A DNA stretch of 64,000 nucleotides. Origin: Mariniphaga sediminis. Its GTDB lineage: Bacteria; Bacteroidota; Bacteroidia; Bacteroidales; Prolixibacteraceae. The stretch spans positions 62,001 to 126,000 of the forward strand of contig NZ_QWET01000015.1 of NCBI RefSeq assembly GCF_003573545.1, given 5' to 3'. A model generated the notes under the pieces. That model saw only the letters and a list, made by a program, of their open reading frames with translations, did no database searches and had not been told where the DNA came from. Both the position numbers and the translations under genes were made by a program. This document shows positions 50,776-59,872 of the stretch, in pieces; the stretch's first letter is position 1, and every line of letters starts with the position of its first letter.

Positions 50776-52683
50776 ATGAAATTGTTACATTTTTTGGGGC
50801 TGGTTTTGCTGACCAGCCTTATTTCCTGTACAGGGAAGGAAATGGCCTATGACCTTGAAGCAGATGTTTTAGTCATAGGAGGAGGGGCCAGCGGTACCAT
50901 GGCAGGCATCCAGTCGGCGCGCCTGGGAGCTTCTACTTTAATGGTTGAGGAAACCCCGTGGCTGGGAGGAATGCTTACCTCCGCGGGAGTGAGCGCCATT
51001 GATGGAAACTACAGGCTTTATTCCGGGCTTTGGGAAGAATTCAGGCAAAAGCTGTATAACCATTACGGGAGCGCCGGAGCGGTGAATACAGGCTGGGTCA
51101 GCAATGTGTTATTCGAACCTTCGGTTGGGGCAAACATTCTTTGGGAAATGGCTTCAGCCGAACAAAAGCTGGAAGTAAAATTTGACAGCAAACTTCACAG
51201 TCTGAAAAAAACTGAAGATGGCTGGGTCGCAGTTTTTACTGCCGGGGAGGCCCGTTTTTCTGTTAAAGCAACCGTAATTATTGATGGGACCGAACTGGGT
51301 GACGTGGCTAAAATGGCCGGGATTCCCTACGATGTGGGTATGGATTCACGCCACGAAACCGGCGAAGCCATTGCACCGGAAAAAGCAAACAACATTGTTC
51401 AGGATCTTACGTACGTGGCAATCCTTAAAGATTACGGCAAAGGAGCCGATAAAACCATCCCCCGTCCTGAAAATTATGATCCTGCCCCATTTCGGTGCAC
51501 CTGTGCCAGCGACTCCTGCAAAGAGGATAATTACGAACGTGAACCATGGGGGTGCGACTACATGATGGAATATGGGCATCTTCCCAATAACAAATTTATG
51601 ATCAACTGGCCTATAAATGGGAATGATTATTATGTGAACGTTGTCGAAATGTCGGAGGCAGGGCGGCAGGCAGCTTACAAAAAGGCCAAATGGCACACCC
51701 GCTGTTATATCTATTACCTGCAAACAGAATTGGGATTTAATAACCTGGGCATTGCCGAAGGTGAATTTCCTACCGCCGACGGGTTCCCGTTATTTCCTTA
51801 TCACCGGGAGTCAAGACGTATTAAAGGGAAGGTGCGTTTTACCGTAAATGATATGGCCCGGCCGTTTGATCAGCAGAGGGCCCTTTACCGGACAGGAATT
51901 GCCGTTGGCGATTATGCGGTTGATCATCACCACGCAGCGTATCCGGACCCCTCGGAAGTGCCCGATTTGCATTTTTACCCGGTGCCATCGTATACCCTTC
52001 CGCTTGGAGCTCTTATTCCCGCCAACCAGGAAAATTTGATTGTAGCCGAAAAATCCGTTTCTGTTACCAATATAGTAAACGGCACCACCCGTTTGCAGCC
52101 TGTCTGTATGCTTATCGGACAGGCCGCAGGAGTATTGGGAGCCCTGGCGACTCAGACCGGGGTAGCTCCGGCCGATGTGCCCATACGCAGGGTGCAGGAG
52201 GCTTTGCTGGATGCGGGCGCTTATATTCAGCCTTATTCTGACATTACTCCTGAAGATTCTTACTGGAAAGCAGTTCAGCGTATTGGTGCAACCGGCATTA
52301 TTAAAGGAGAAGGTAAAAATCAGGGATGGGCCAACCTTACCCTTTTTCATCCCGATTCGGTAATGACTTCAAAAGCCCTGTCGGAAGGGCTGAAAGAGTT
52401 GGTTCCGGATGTTGAATTCCATTTCGAAGGCGCTTTTGTAACGGGGAAGGAAGCCGGCGAAATAGCTATGAAAACGGGAATTATTCTGGGAACCTGTAAA
52501 AAAGCAGACGAAGATTTGCTTCTGCAAAAAATTGAAAATAGTTGGGCGGAATATGGTTTTGGAACATTTCTGCCCAATGAACCGGTTTCACGGTGTCAGA
52601 TGGCGGTAATTCTGCATGAAATTGCCAACCCGTTCAACGTCGAAATCGATTGGGAGGGCAACTTTAAAAAAAATTGCCGCTGA
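50776..52683 (+). CDS. FAD-dependent oxidoreductase lipoprotein (PF12831) with SLH-like C-terminal domain
   Basis: This is a 635-residue flavoprotein with a lipoprotein signal (LLTSLISC, Cys about 19). The FAD motif is ADVLVIGGGASGTMAGIQSA (about 29-48), followed by VEETPWLGGMLTSAGVSAID. FRCTCASDSCKEDNYERE is a Cys-rich insert (about 238-255). After the oxidoreductase core (to about 480) the tail reads TPEDSYWKAVQRIGATGIIK and FLPNEPVSRCQMAVILHEIA, resembling S-layer-homology-type repeats. The lipid anchor differs from the soluble Tat paralogue at 46358. Its stop codon lies only 14 bp from the stop of the minus-strand PL8-like gene. The substrate is unknown. Confidence 0.88.
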   Translation: MKLLHFLGLVLLTSLISCTGKEMAYDLEADVLVIGGGASGTMAGIQSARLGASTLMVEETPWLGGMLTSAGVSAIDGNYRLYSGLWEEFRQKLYNHYGSAGAVNTGWVSNVLFEPSVGANILWEMASAEQKLEVKFDSKLHSLKKTEDGWVAVFTAGEARFSVKATVIIDGTELGDVAKMAGIPYDVGMDSRHETGEAIAPEKANNIVQDLTYVAILKDYGKGADKTIPRPENYDPAPFRCTCASDSCKEDNYEREPWGCDYMMEYGHLPNNKFMINWPINGNDYYVNVVEMSEAGRQAAYKKAKWHTRCYIYYLQTELGFNNLGIAEGEFPTADGFPLFPYHRESRRIKGKVRFTVNDMARPFDQQRALYRTGIAVGDYAVDHHHAAYPDPSEVPDLHFYPVPSYTLPLGALIPANQENLIVAEKSVSVTNIVNGTTRLQPVCMLIGQAAGVLGALATQTGVAPADVPIRRVQEALLDAGAYIQPYSDITPEDSYWKAVQRIGATGIIKGEGKNQGWANLTLFHPDSVMTSKALSEGLKELVPDVEFHFEGAFVTGKEAGEIAMKTGIILGTCKKADEDLLLQKIENSWAEYGFGTFLPNEPVSRCQMAVILHEIANPFNVEIDWEGNFKKNCR

Positions 52684-52697
52684 CCCTGTTTGACGTA

Positions 52698-55600
52698 TTA
52701 TTTCTCTTCGGGAATTTCCAAAACAACGGGCACGCCCGAATAGAGCGCCGACTGGTAATTATAATATGCTTCGTCCCGGGTGTCGGGCAGTTCAATTACA
52801 ATGGAAGAATTTTTTCCCTCTCTTTTTACAGTGGCATATTCTCCGTCTCGTGGATAAATACCGGGCACAGTGTACGTATATTTCCCTTCTTTTAAAGGGA
52901 CAGACAGGTGAAGGGTGATCTGTTTTTTATACACATCGGCTGTTGGGTCGCCTACCGCAATTGTCCAGTTGCCGTGGTTTTCTTTCAGCATTACCATGGC
53001 TGTGTTGTCGCATTCGAAGGTCTTCCCGTTTTGTGTAATTTTTCCGGCTTTAAAAAATGCAATCTGCGTGATTTTTTCCGTTTGATCATATATTGCATGA
53101 ATGGAATCGTTTGTCAGATTGCAGTTCAGTTCGTTTGCATACCGGGCTGCCAGCAGGGGCATTTCATCTGCCGAAACATTGGGAACCGACAGGTAAAAAT
53201 AGCTGTTGTCTTCCTGCTGTCCCGGATTTGTACCATGCCCGATGGCAAGGACGTAATTGGGCTCATTGTTTGAAATCCGGGTGTCGGTAACATTGATTTT
53301 GTTCCCCGTTTTTATTGCCAGTCCGCATGCCTTTTGCGGATACACAATGAACCCCCTGTCGCCGGTATGAACCCAGGATGGTTGGGTAATATTTTCATGG
53401 ATTTCAACCGATTGGTTTGCCTTAGTTTTTTTGATTTTTCCATTGGCCGACCATGTCAGTTCGTTTGTAAAGCCTGCCTGGTCAATACAGGTAAATATCC
53501 CTTTTTGTTGTCCGCTCCTGTATCGCCGGATGTTACTTCCCAGCGCTGCTATTTTATCGCCAATAAAGTGGTAGCTTTTCAGTGCCGTGGCTGAGCTGTA
53601 GGTTTCACGGGGCAGGTGGTGGTACATGGCCATTCCGGTTTCACCATCGGAAAGAACGCCTGCTATTTTGTTTAACCCCGGCAAACAAGCCTGAGCCCCG
53701 CCTTTTGCCGGAAGCGGATCGGTTCGCCATTCTTCTGTAATTCCGGGCAGCATGTGCCAGTCCATATTTTCGAGTACCTGCTGGCTGTACTCATCGCCTG
53801 TGGTGCGTACCTGCAGAACGCCACTTCCGGTGTGCCACGATTTGCGCACCCGGTCAAAATCTTCGGCGCCTACAACTCGTTCCGATTTTAATTTCACCGA
53901 AGCATAAAACGAATTGTTTTCGTTTTCACGGCGATGCACTAAAAATTCATTCACCCAGTAAGCATCTGTTCCCGAATATTGATGCGTATTGGCTGCGATG
54001 TCATTTTTTAATTTTATCAGTTCATCCTGGTTTGTGATTTCGTTTTTTTGGCTTTTTGATTCGAGCAGTTCGTCAATGGCCTCCACGAAGGTTTTTGTTA
54101 CAAATTTGTGCATATCCGATAAATGAGAACGTCCGGCCATGGTGAAATCAAACCTGTTTTTATATATCAATTTGCCGTAAACATGGAGCAGACGATCGGC
54201 CGGGAATTGAAAGTATTTATCTTCCAGGCAGAAAGGGGTATCTTTAAACTGATTAAACCCAACAAATGGCACAGTCAGCCATTCAAAACCGTAAGCGATC
54301 AGCGGAGCATCGGTTCCGTGCCCTACGTGATGCGAAACAGTGCCATCAGGATGGAACCCGGACTGGGCAAATTCATGCGAAGGAACATTAAATTTTGTGA
54401 GCCACCTCCTTACATCAGGTACCACTCCATACGGACTCCAGCCGGGTGAAAAACTGAAGTTTTTAAACGGTTTATTGTTGTAAAAGTCGCTGTACCAGTA
54501 AGGCACGTATGTCATTGGCCGGTTGTAGTCGGCCCAGATAATGGGCAGTGCCAGCATAATCCGCAGCCGGTGCCCGAGGTTGGCATCTGCCCAGGCGCCT
54601 TCCGAATAAATAGTATCCTGAATTTCGCCCCAGCGTTGCGAAGGATCATCAATGGCCCTTCGCTGTTTTACAATGGACGTAAAAAGCTGGTAAAACTGCA
54701 CCAGCGAATGGTACACTTCAATCGCCTCTTTGTCCTCCTCCTGTATGTCTTTCAACAAGTCAGGCATTAAATGCACCGCCGGGGCAACCAACGGATCAGA
54801 TACTACCCACTGGTGGGTTCCCACCTGGTGCCCGATCATTCCGTGTTCCACAAGGTTAGCAAATCCGTCACCTGTATATTCCCCAATGGGTTGGCCATCA
54901 ATTAAAATGTCGTTCCCTTCAATGGGGACACAGCCGGTGTAAGCAAGAATGGCTTTGTAAAGGGCTTTTTTTAGCCGTTCTCTTGATGCCGGATTGCCGG
55001 TGGGGCCGTATTTTTCAGAGCGGGCATAGGCATATCCTAATCCGCCAATTTGTTTGGCTACATTTTCCCATTCATACTCAATGGTCCCGTAAACCCTTCC
55101 GTTTAAGGGATCGACGTTCGTGTGTTCCAGGTAATCTTTAGGATGTTGGGTGTAGCATTTAAATCCGTTGAACCGGCCGTTGTTCTTTTCCAGCTCGGAA
55201 ATTTTTGCCGCCACTTCTTTGTCGGAGAAACTGGTCCGGCCATACATCCGGTTTCCTTTTTGGCTCACCGTAAAATCTTTGTAACGTTCATATAAAATGT
55301 TCCAAAGCGTTTGATTTACAATTTTTACCGTAACCGGGAAACGGCTTATAACCTCGTTGTTGTTTTTTAGCAGCACCGTGAGTTGGTATGGTTTTTCGGT
55401 GTTGCCTGTATTCCGGTCTTTGTCCACAACCAATACCCCCATGATGCGGTGGTGCAAATCGTACCGGGTTTCGATGGTAAAGAGGTTGCCCTCCTGGTTT
55501 TCGATATAAAAATGATACCCTTCAGGAATGGGGGACTTTAAAACATCCTTATTCCTTTCCAGATGGATTCTTCCGGTCACTTCGGTTCCTTCCGGACTGT

Positions 55601-55715
55601 TGGTGGCAATATCGAAATACGTAGCAAATATTTTTTCCGTTGCGCTAAGTTCAGTAATTGTCAGAAATCCTGAAAAAACAAAAATTAAAACAAGGGCAAT
55701 GGTTTTTGTATTCAT
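52698..55715 (-). CDS. PL8-like polysaccharide lyase family protein (hyaluronate/chondroitin lyase superfamily)
   Basis: This 1005-residue secreted protein has a signal peptide (about 1-26, ending ELSATEK). An N-terminal beta domain (about 27-135) is followed by an alpha-helical toroid (about 140-560) and C-terminal beta-sandwich domains. PL8-type signatures are SGFHPDGTVSHHVGHG (about 452-467, with His 462/463), FTMAGRSHLSD, MDWHMLPGITEEWRTDPL, and MAMYHHLPRETYSSATALKS with ALGSNIRRYRSG. The catalytic Tyr that follows the His by 7-9 residues in known PL8 enzymes is not seen; the nearest downstream Tyr is about +12. Beta-elimination of a uronate-containing polysaccharide is the expected reaction, but the active site may differ. 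It is the last gene of the minus-strand arm. Confidence 0.75.
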   Translation of the reverse strand: MNTKTIALVLIFVFSGFLTITELSATEKIFATYFDIATNSPEGTEVTGRIHLERNKDVLKSPIPEGYHFYIENQEGNLFTIETRYDLHHRIMGVLVVDKDRNTGNTEKPYQLTVLLKNNNEVISRFPVTVKIVNQTLWNILYERYKDFTVSQKGNRMYGRTSFSDKEVAAKISELEKNNGRFNGFKCYTQHPKDYLEHTNVDPLNGRVYGTIEYEWENVAKQIGGLGYAYARSEKYGPTGNPASRERLKKALYKAILAYTGCVPIEGNDILIDGQPIGEYTGDGFANLVEHGMIGHQVGTHQWVVSDPLVAPAVHLMPDLLKDIQEEDKEAIEVYHSLVQFYQLFTSIVKQRRAIDDPSQRWGEIQDTIYSEGAWADANLGHRLRIMLALPIIWADYNRPMTYVPYWYSDFYNNKPFKNFSFSPGWSPYGVVPDVRRWLTKFNVPSHEFAQSGFHPDGTVSHHVGHGTDAPLIAYGFEWLTVPFVGFNQFKDTPFCLEDKYFQFPADRLLHVYGKLIYKNRFDFTMAGRSHLSDMHKFVTKTFVEAIDELLESKSQKNEITNQDELIKLKNDIAANTHQYSGTDAYWVNEFLVHRRENENNSFYASVKLKSERVVGAEDFDRVRKSWHTGSGVLQVRTTGDEYSQQVLENMDWHMLPGITEEWRTDPLPAKGGAQACLPGLNKIAGVLSDGETGMAMYHHLPRETYSSATALKSYHFIGDKIAALGSNIRRYRSGQQKGIFTCIDQAGFTNELTWSANGKIKKTKANQSVEIHENITQPSWVHTGDRGFIVYPQKACGLAIKTGNKINVTDTRISNNEPNYVLAIGHGTNPGQQEDNSYFYLSVPNVSADEMPLLAARYANELNCNLTNDSIHAIYDQTEKITQIAFFKAGKITQNGKTFECDNTAMVMLKENHGNWTIAVGDPTADVYKKQITLHLSVPLKEGKYTYTVPGIYPRDGEYATVKREGKNSSIVIELPDTRDEAYYNYQSALYSGVPVVLEIPEEK

Positions 55716-55735
55716 TTGGTTTTTGTTTTAACGGT

Positions 55736-57700
55736 TTATTTTGTTGTTGTCAAGGTTATATTTATTTCCCTTCCTTCAAGGGCAAACGGAATGGCTTCCA
55801 TACCGGGGACATGATTAAAAATTCTTTTTTTACCTTCCAGTACCGGAAGTTTTTTTATCGGCCGGTCAGCTTCTACCAGGATATTTCCGGCTGCTTTTTT
55901 AATCAGGAATTTTCGGTCTGAAAGTTTCCGGATATCCTCCTCTGAATTTGAAATAAGCGGAAGCACAAACTCCGGGAGGGATGTTTCGGAAGCATCATGT
56001 GCCACTTTGATTTTTACAGCCTCTTCCGAGAAAAACCAGGAGATTTTGCAGGCTATTTCTCCGGATTGAGGTTTTTGTTGGGAACCATCAACCAATTTTG
56101 ATTTTGTATGAATGGCAATGGTGTCTCCTGATTTTTGAGCTTCAACTGTTGCCGCCAGGTCGGAAATGTTCATGTATTTCCCATCCTTTGTTTGCAGGCG
56201 GGGGGTCAGGCTCATCGAATATGGATCATACTGTGCCTGCATATTGGTAGCTTCAATTAGCTGGTACTGGTTCATACTCGATACCAGTACCGGGCCCAGT
56301 GTCCGGTGATAAAGTAAAGTCAGCGCCCCGCCGGAAGGGTGTCCGTTTTTAAACTTGTATTCCCGGTCGTAGCCGGTAATCGTCGCCGCCCAGCTTTTGT
56401 TTGAGACGAGCCAGGTTTGTATATCTTCAAATTTTTTGATTCCGTAATGTTGTTCACGGGGCAGCTTTAACTCCTTTGTACCGGCTGTTTCTGCGGGGCC
56501 GTGGTCGAGGATGGCTGCCAGCGCCTTGGCATGGCAAAACGTGTGGTGAATACAGGGTAACACTCCGTGGGTATGGTATTGTGGCCCTCCGTGCAATAAT
56601 CCATTGTGTGTGCAATTTTGCAACAACAAAGTATTTTGCAACGCTGCTTTATAAAATACCGGATTTCTGTCGGCAAGCAACGCATAAGCTGTCTGGCAGC
56701 CATCGCTGGTGCGGCTTCCCCAGTATGTCCATTTAAAACTGCGGGTTCCCCAGCTGTTGTCCCAGGCACCGTCAGGAAGCATAAATTCCATGTGTACACC
56801 GAGTGATTCGGTTACCAACTCCAAAATCTCTTCGTTTTGATTTTCGAGTCCGTACAGTGCCAGCGCCGGGAGCGACTCTTCCACGTTGTATCCCAGGTCA
56901 ACCGGGAGGCATCCTTTGGGACTGAGTGTATATCGGTCGCCTCCGCCTTCTCCGAAAAGGAATTTGTCTTTTGGCGTGAAAAAACGGAGCGAAGCCTGGG
57001 CCAGTTCTTCAGCATGAGAAAAATATCTCTTGTCATTGAAAATTTTGCCCATCAGAAACAAAGCATAGGTTCCGGTAACCGGGTAGTTTACATTGGAATA
57101 TTCAATATGAAAGGTTAGGTGAATAAATTCGGCCGCTTTTTGCAGCCTTGCCAGCCATTGCTCTTTTACATCGCGGGGAAGTAATTCTCCGTGGTTCAGG
57201 ATGGCTTCGCCCAGTGAGATAGCCCCGAAAACTGTTATCCCGTTCCATTTCGACACATTGACATCGTTGACCCATGAACCATTGGGTAAACTGACATTTT
57301 GCTCCATCCACTCAAATAGTAAACGGGCCGATCGAAGGTATTTTTCGTCTCCGGTTTTCTGCGCCATATAAAGCATCGGGTAAATGGCATCCCCGCAACG
57401 CCCGTGTATCCGGGCACATGCCGGGCAAAGAATTCCGCCATGCAACCCCGGTTTGGCCGCATCGTTTACCTGGTAGCTGATAAGCGTGTCGCACCAGGTT
57501 TTTAACAGGTTGTAGCTGACATCTGCTAATGACTTTCCCGGGGTAAATGGGTTGGCGTTTGACTGGTTAAAAAGCGAAACTCCTATTGTAACGCCTGCGC
57601 TGCCAATGGCCACTTTCTTTACAAAACTTCTGCGGGAGAAGCTTTGTTTATCCGAATGGCTATTTTGTTTGAGCGGGGTGCGGTTGACTGCTTTATCCAT
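55736..57700 (-). CDS. Tat-exported (alpha/alpha)-toroid protein of unknown family, putative polysaccharide-active enzyme
   Basis: This encodes 654 residues. The Tat signal is SFSRRSFVKKVAIGSAGVTI, preceded by a ~20-residue polar leader. The mature N-terminal two thirds are helical with paired-helix spacing, as in (alpha/alpha)6 barrels. Notable conserved-looking segments are HGGILCPACARIHGRCGDAI (about 84-103), GVHMEFMLPDGAWDNSWGTR, KWTYWGSRTSDGCQTAY and GGPQYHTHGVLPCIHHTFCH. The last third (about 440-654) is probably a beta-sandwich. The Cys and His clusters suggest a metal site. I do not recognise a CAZy family. It sits 21 bp upstream of the PL8-like gene and after a sulfatase in one operon, so an accessory lyase or unsaturated-sugar hydrolase role is likely but inferred. 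Confidence 0.7.
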   Translation of the reverse strand: MDKAVNRTPLKQNSHSDKQSFSRRSFVKKVAIGSAGVTIGVSLFNQSNANPFTPGKSLADVSYNLLKTWCDTLISYQVNDAAKPGLHGGILCPACARIHGRCGDAIYPMLYMAQKTGDEKYLRSARLLFEWMEQNVSLPNGSWVNDVNVSKWNGITVFGAISLGEAILNHGELLPRDVKEQWLARLQKAAEFIHLTFHIEYSNVNYPVTGTYALFLMGKIFNDKRYFSHAEELAQASLRFFTPKDKFLFGEGGGDRYTLSPKGCLPVDLGYNVEESLPALALYGLENQNEEILELVTESLGVHMEFMLPDGAWDNSWGTRSFKWTYWGSRTSDGCQTAYALLADRNPVFYKAALQNTLLLQNCTHNGLLHGGPQYHTHGVLPCIHHTFCHAKALAAILDHGPAETAGTKELKLPREQHYGIKKFEDIQTWLVSNKSWAATITGYDREYKFKNGHPSGGALTLLYHRTLGPVLVSSMNQYQLIEATNMQAQYDPYSMSLTPRLQTKDGKYMNISDLAATVEAQKSGDTIAIHTKSKLVDGSQQKPQSGEIACKISWFFSEEAVKIKVAHDASETSLPEFVLPLISNSEEDIRKLSDRKFLIKKAAGNILVEADRPIKKLPVLEGKKRIFNHVPGMEAIPFALEGREINITLTTTK

Positions 57701-57773
57701 CTTTGTTTTTATTAAAGTCCTGTTTAAGTTACATCTATTTATTTAGTATGAATGATAATAAAAGCTTTTGTTT

Positions 57774-59396
57774 TTACGGATGATTGATCGGATCAGCATA
57801 CAATTCCTGCTGATTTTTCAGTTCCTCTTTCATACTTTTTACAACTTCCTGATATTCGGGGTGCCCATAAATGTTGTTCATTTCCTGCGGGTCATTTTGC
57901 ATGTCGTACAATTCCCACTCATCAACGTCATTATAAAAATGGATCAGTTTGAACCGTTCGGTCCGAATTCCGTAATGACGCTTAACTGAATGCCACGACG
58001 GAAATTCATAATAATGGTAATAAGTGGATTCTCTCCAGCCTTCAGGTTTTTTTCCATCGTTTTCAAAAACAGGTCGCAGCGATTTTCCCTGCATGGCATT
58101 GGGAACCGGAACATTGGCATAGTCGAGGAAGGTAGGCGCAAAGTCCACATTCATCACAAATGCGTCGGAAACTGTTCCCGGTTGAATGGCTTTGGGATAG
58201 CGAATGAGCAAGGGCATGCGGTAGCTTTCTTCGTACATAAACCGTTTGTCGAACCACCCGTGTTCGCCCAGAAAAAATCCCTGGTCGGAAGTGTAAACAA
58301 TGATTGTATTTTCTAATTGTTTGGTTTCTTCGAGGTAATTCACAATACGGCCGATGTTTTCATCCAGGGAAAGAATACAGGCCAGGTAATCCCGCATGTA
58401 CAACTGGTATTTCCAGCGGATAAGATCGTTCCCTTCGGGTTTGTTGTTTTTGTATTTTTCAACGCGTTTGGCGTATGCGCTGTGCCATTTATCTTTTTCT
58501 TCGGGAGAAAGCCGGCTGTAAACGCGGTATAATTTTTCAAAGTCCTCGCTACGCTTATTCGCTCCTTCCACGTCGTGCTGCTTGGCATCGGTTATTATTT
58601 CGAGAGTAGTGTTTTCTCCAAATTTTTCCAGCTCATCACGGGTTGCCAGTTTTAGATCCCAGGCATCCCACAGATGGTTGGAAATTTCCATCTCCTGCTG
58701 GCGGGCGGCACTACCGCGTCCCTGGTAATCATCCAAAAGGGTTTCCGGAACCGGGAAATCTTTGTCTTCGAAAATACCGAGGTGCCTCGTTGCCGGAATC
58801 CAGTTCCGATGCGGGGCTTTATGCTGATAAACCATAGCAAAAGGTTTGTCCGGAGTTTTTTCACTGAGCCATTCGATGGCTTTATCGGTTATAACATCGG
58901 TTACATAACCATTTTCGGTAATTGTATCTCCCATTTCAATAAACTGGGGCTGGTAATAATCGCCCTGGCCGGGCAGTACACTCCAGTAATCGAATCCGGT
59001 GGGAGCAGAGCCAAGGTGCCATTTTCCGATAACGGCTGTCTGGTAGCCTGCCTTCTGTAACAACTTGGGATAGGTAACCTGCGTTCCATCAAATATTTTT
59101 GCATTGTCTGTTACGCCGTTCAGGTGGCTGAACTTTCCGGTAAGTATGGCTGCCCTCGAAGGCGCACAAATAGAATTGGTAACATAGCAATGATCAAAAC
59201 GCATCCCTTCGTCCGAAATTCGATCCAGGTTGGGAGTTTCAATAAACTTGCTTCCGTAACAGCTCATTGCCTGGGTGGTATGATCATCGGACATGATGAA
59301 CAGGATGTTCGGGCGTATTTCCTCCTTTGTCGGTTTATTTGTTGCGTTGCACGAGAAAAGAAGGAGTAATATTCCTGAAATGGTGAATAGTTTCAT
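57774..59396 (-). CDS. family S1 sulfatase, lipoprotein
   Basis: This 540-residue sulfatase has lipobox LLFSC (Cys about 16). PNILFIMSDDHTTQAMSCYG gives the metal-binding Asp pair. The formylglycine motif is SICAPSRAAILTG (CxPxR, Cys about 76), requiring an anaerobic sulfatase-maturating enzyme that is not in this window. Other signatures are AVIGKWHLGS, VYQHKAPHRNWIP, YTSDQGFFLGEHGWFDKRFM and YDMQNDPQEMNNIY. The pattern is close to the S1 subfamilies annotated as mucin-desulfating or heparan-type sulfatases; the exact position of the sulfate is unknown. It is the first gene of the minus-strand arm, so its promoter must lie in the 59397-59857 region. Confidence 0.94.
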   Translation of the reverse strand: MKLFTISGILLLLFSCNATNKPTKEEIRPNILFIMSDDHTTQAMSCYGSKFIETPNLDRISDEGMRFDHCYVTNSICAPSRAAILTGKFSHLNGVTDNAKIFDGTQVTYPKLLQKAGYQTAVIGKWHLGSAPTGFDYWSVLPGQGDYYQPQFIEMGDTITENGYVTDVITDKAIEWLSEKTPDKPFAMVYQHKAPHRNWIPATRHLGIFEDKDFPVPETLLDDYQGRGSAARQQEMEISNHLWDAWDLKLATRDELEKFGENTTLEIITDAKQHDVEGANKRSEDFEKLYRVYSRLSPEEKDKWHSAYAKRVEKYKNNKPEGNDLIRWKYQLYMRDYLACILSLDENIGRIVNYLEETKQLENTIIVYTSDQGFFLGEHGWFDKRFMYEESYRMPLLIRYPKAIQPGTVSDAFVMNVDFAPTFLDYANVPVPNAMQGKSLRPVFENDGKKPEGWRESTYYHYYEFPSWHSVKRHYGIRTERFKLIHFYNDVDEWELYDMQNDPQEMNNIYGHPEYQEVVKSMKEELKNQQELYADPINHP

Positions 59397-59857
59397 GATA
59401 TCTGTTTTTGTTTTAAATTATTACCTGATTAAAAAAGTTATTCCAAAACTAAGGGATCGCTATGCGTTGCAGTTTTAAGAATGTGTTGAATAGTAGAGAC
59501 AGGGGGATGTTATTTTATAGTTATATCGAATTTTATATCAAAATGGTTGAATACAGGGAAACATTCTTCGGACGCATTATTTTTTGGCCGGAAATCAGGT
59601 TCACTTCCTGGCCGGTTTCCGGACCTAAACTGGAAATTTAAGGAGGAATGTGAATCGAAAACAAGCAATTCAACAAGATTAACAGAGAAATGGATATTTG
59701 TAATAGTTTGACGGTTGGAACTGAAAGGATTGTTTCTGTCTGTTTTTTACCTTCGAACTGTAGAATATGAAAATAGAAATGGATTTCCCTTCACTTACTA
59801 TTTTTTGGTCGTAAAAGAACAAGGGAAAAATGAGGTTTTTTAGGAGGGGATAATAAA
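59397..59857. promoter_or_regulatory. divergent regulatory region between the two lyase/sulfatase arms
   Basis: This 461-bp gene-free region must contain promoters for both arms. TTATTTTTTGGCCG (about 59577-59590) and CTATTTTTTGGTCG (about 59798-59811) are near-identical direct repeats, 221 bp apart, one toward each arm. The first runs into an inverted repeat in which CCGGAAA and CAGG are matched by CCTG and TTTCCGG (about 59588-59625). AGGAGGGG lies at 59842-59849, just before the plus arm. No clear TTTG/TAnnTTTG pair was found. Confidence 0.4.
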
Positions 59858-59872
59858 TTGTTTCAGTCTAAG

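Noticed and set aside
52684-52697. Bidirectional terminator between the convergent genes
   Set aside because: Only 14 bases separate the two stop codons and no hairpin fits there; termination must occur inside the opposing genes or elsewhere.
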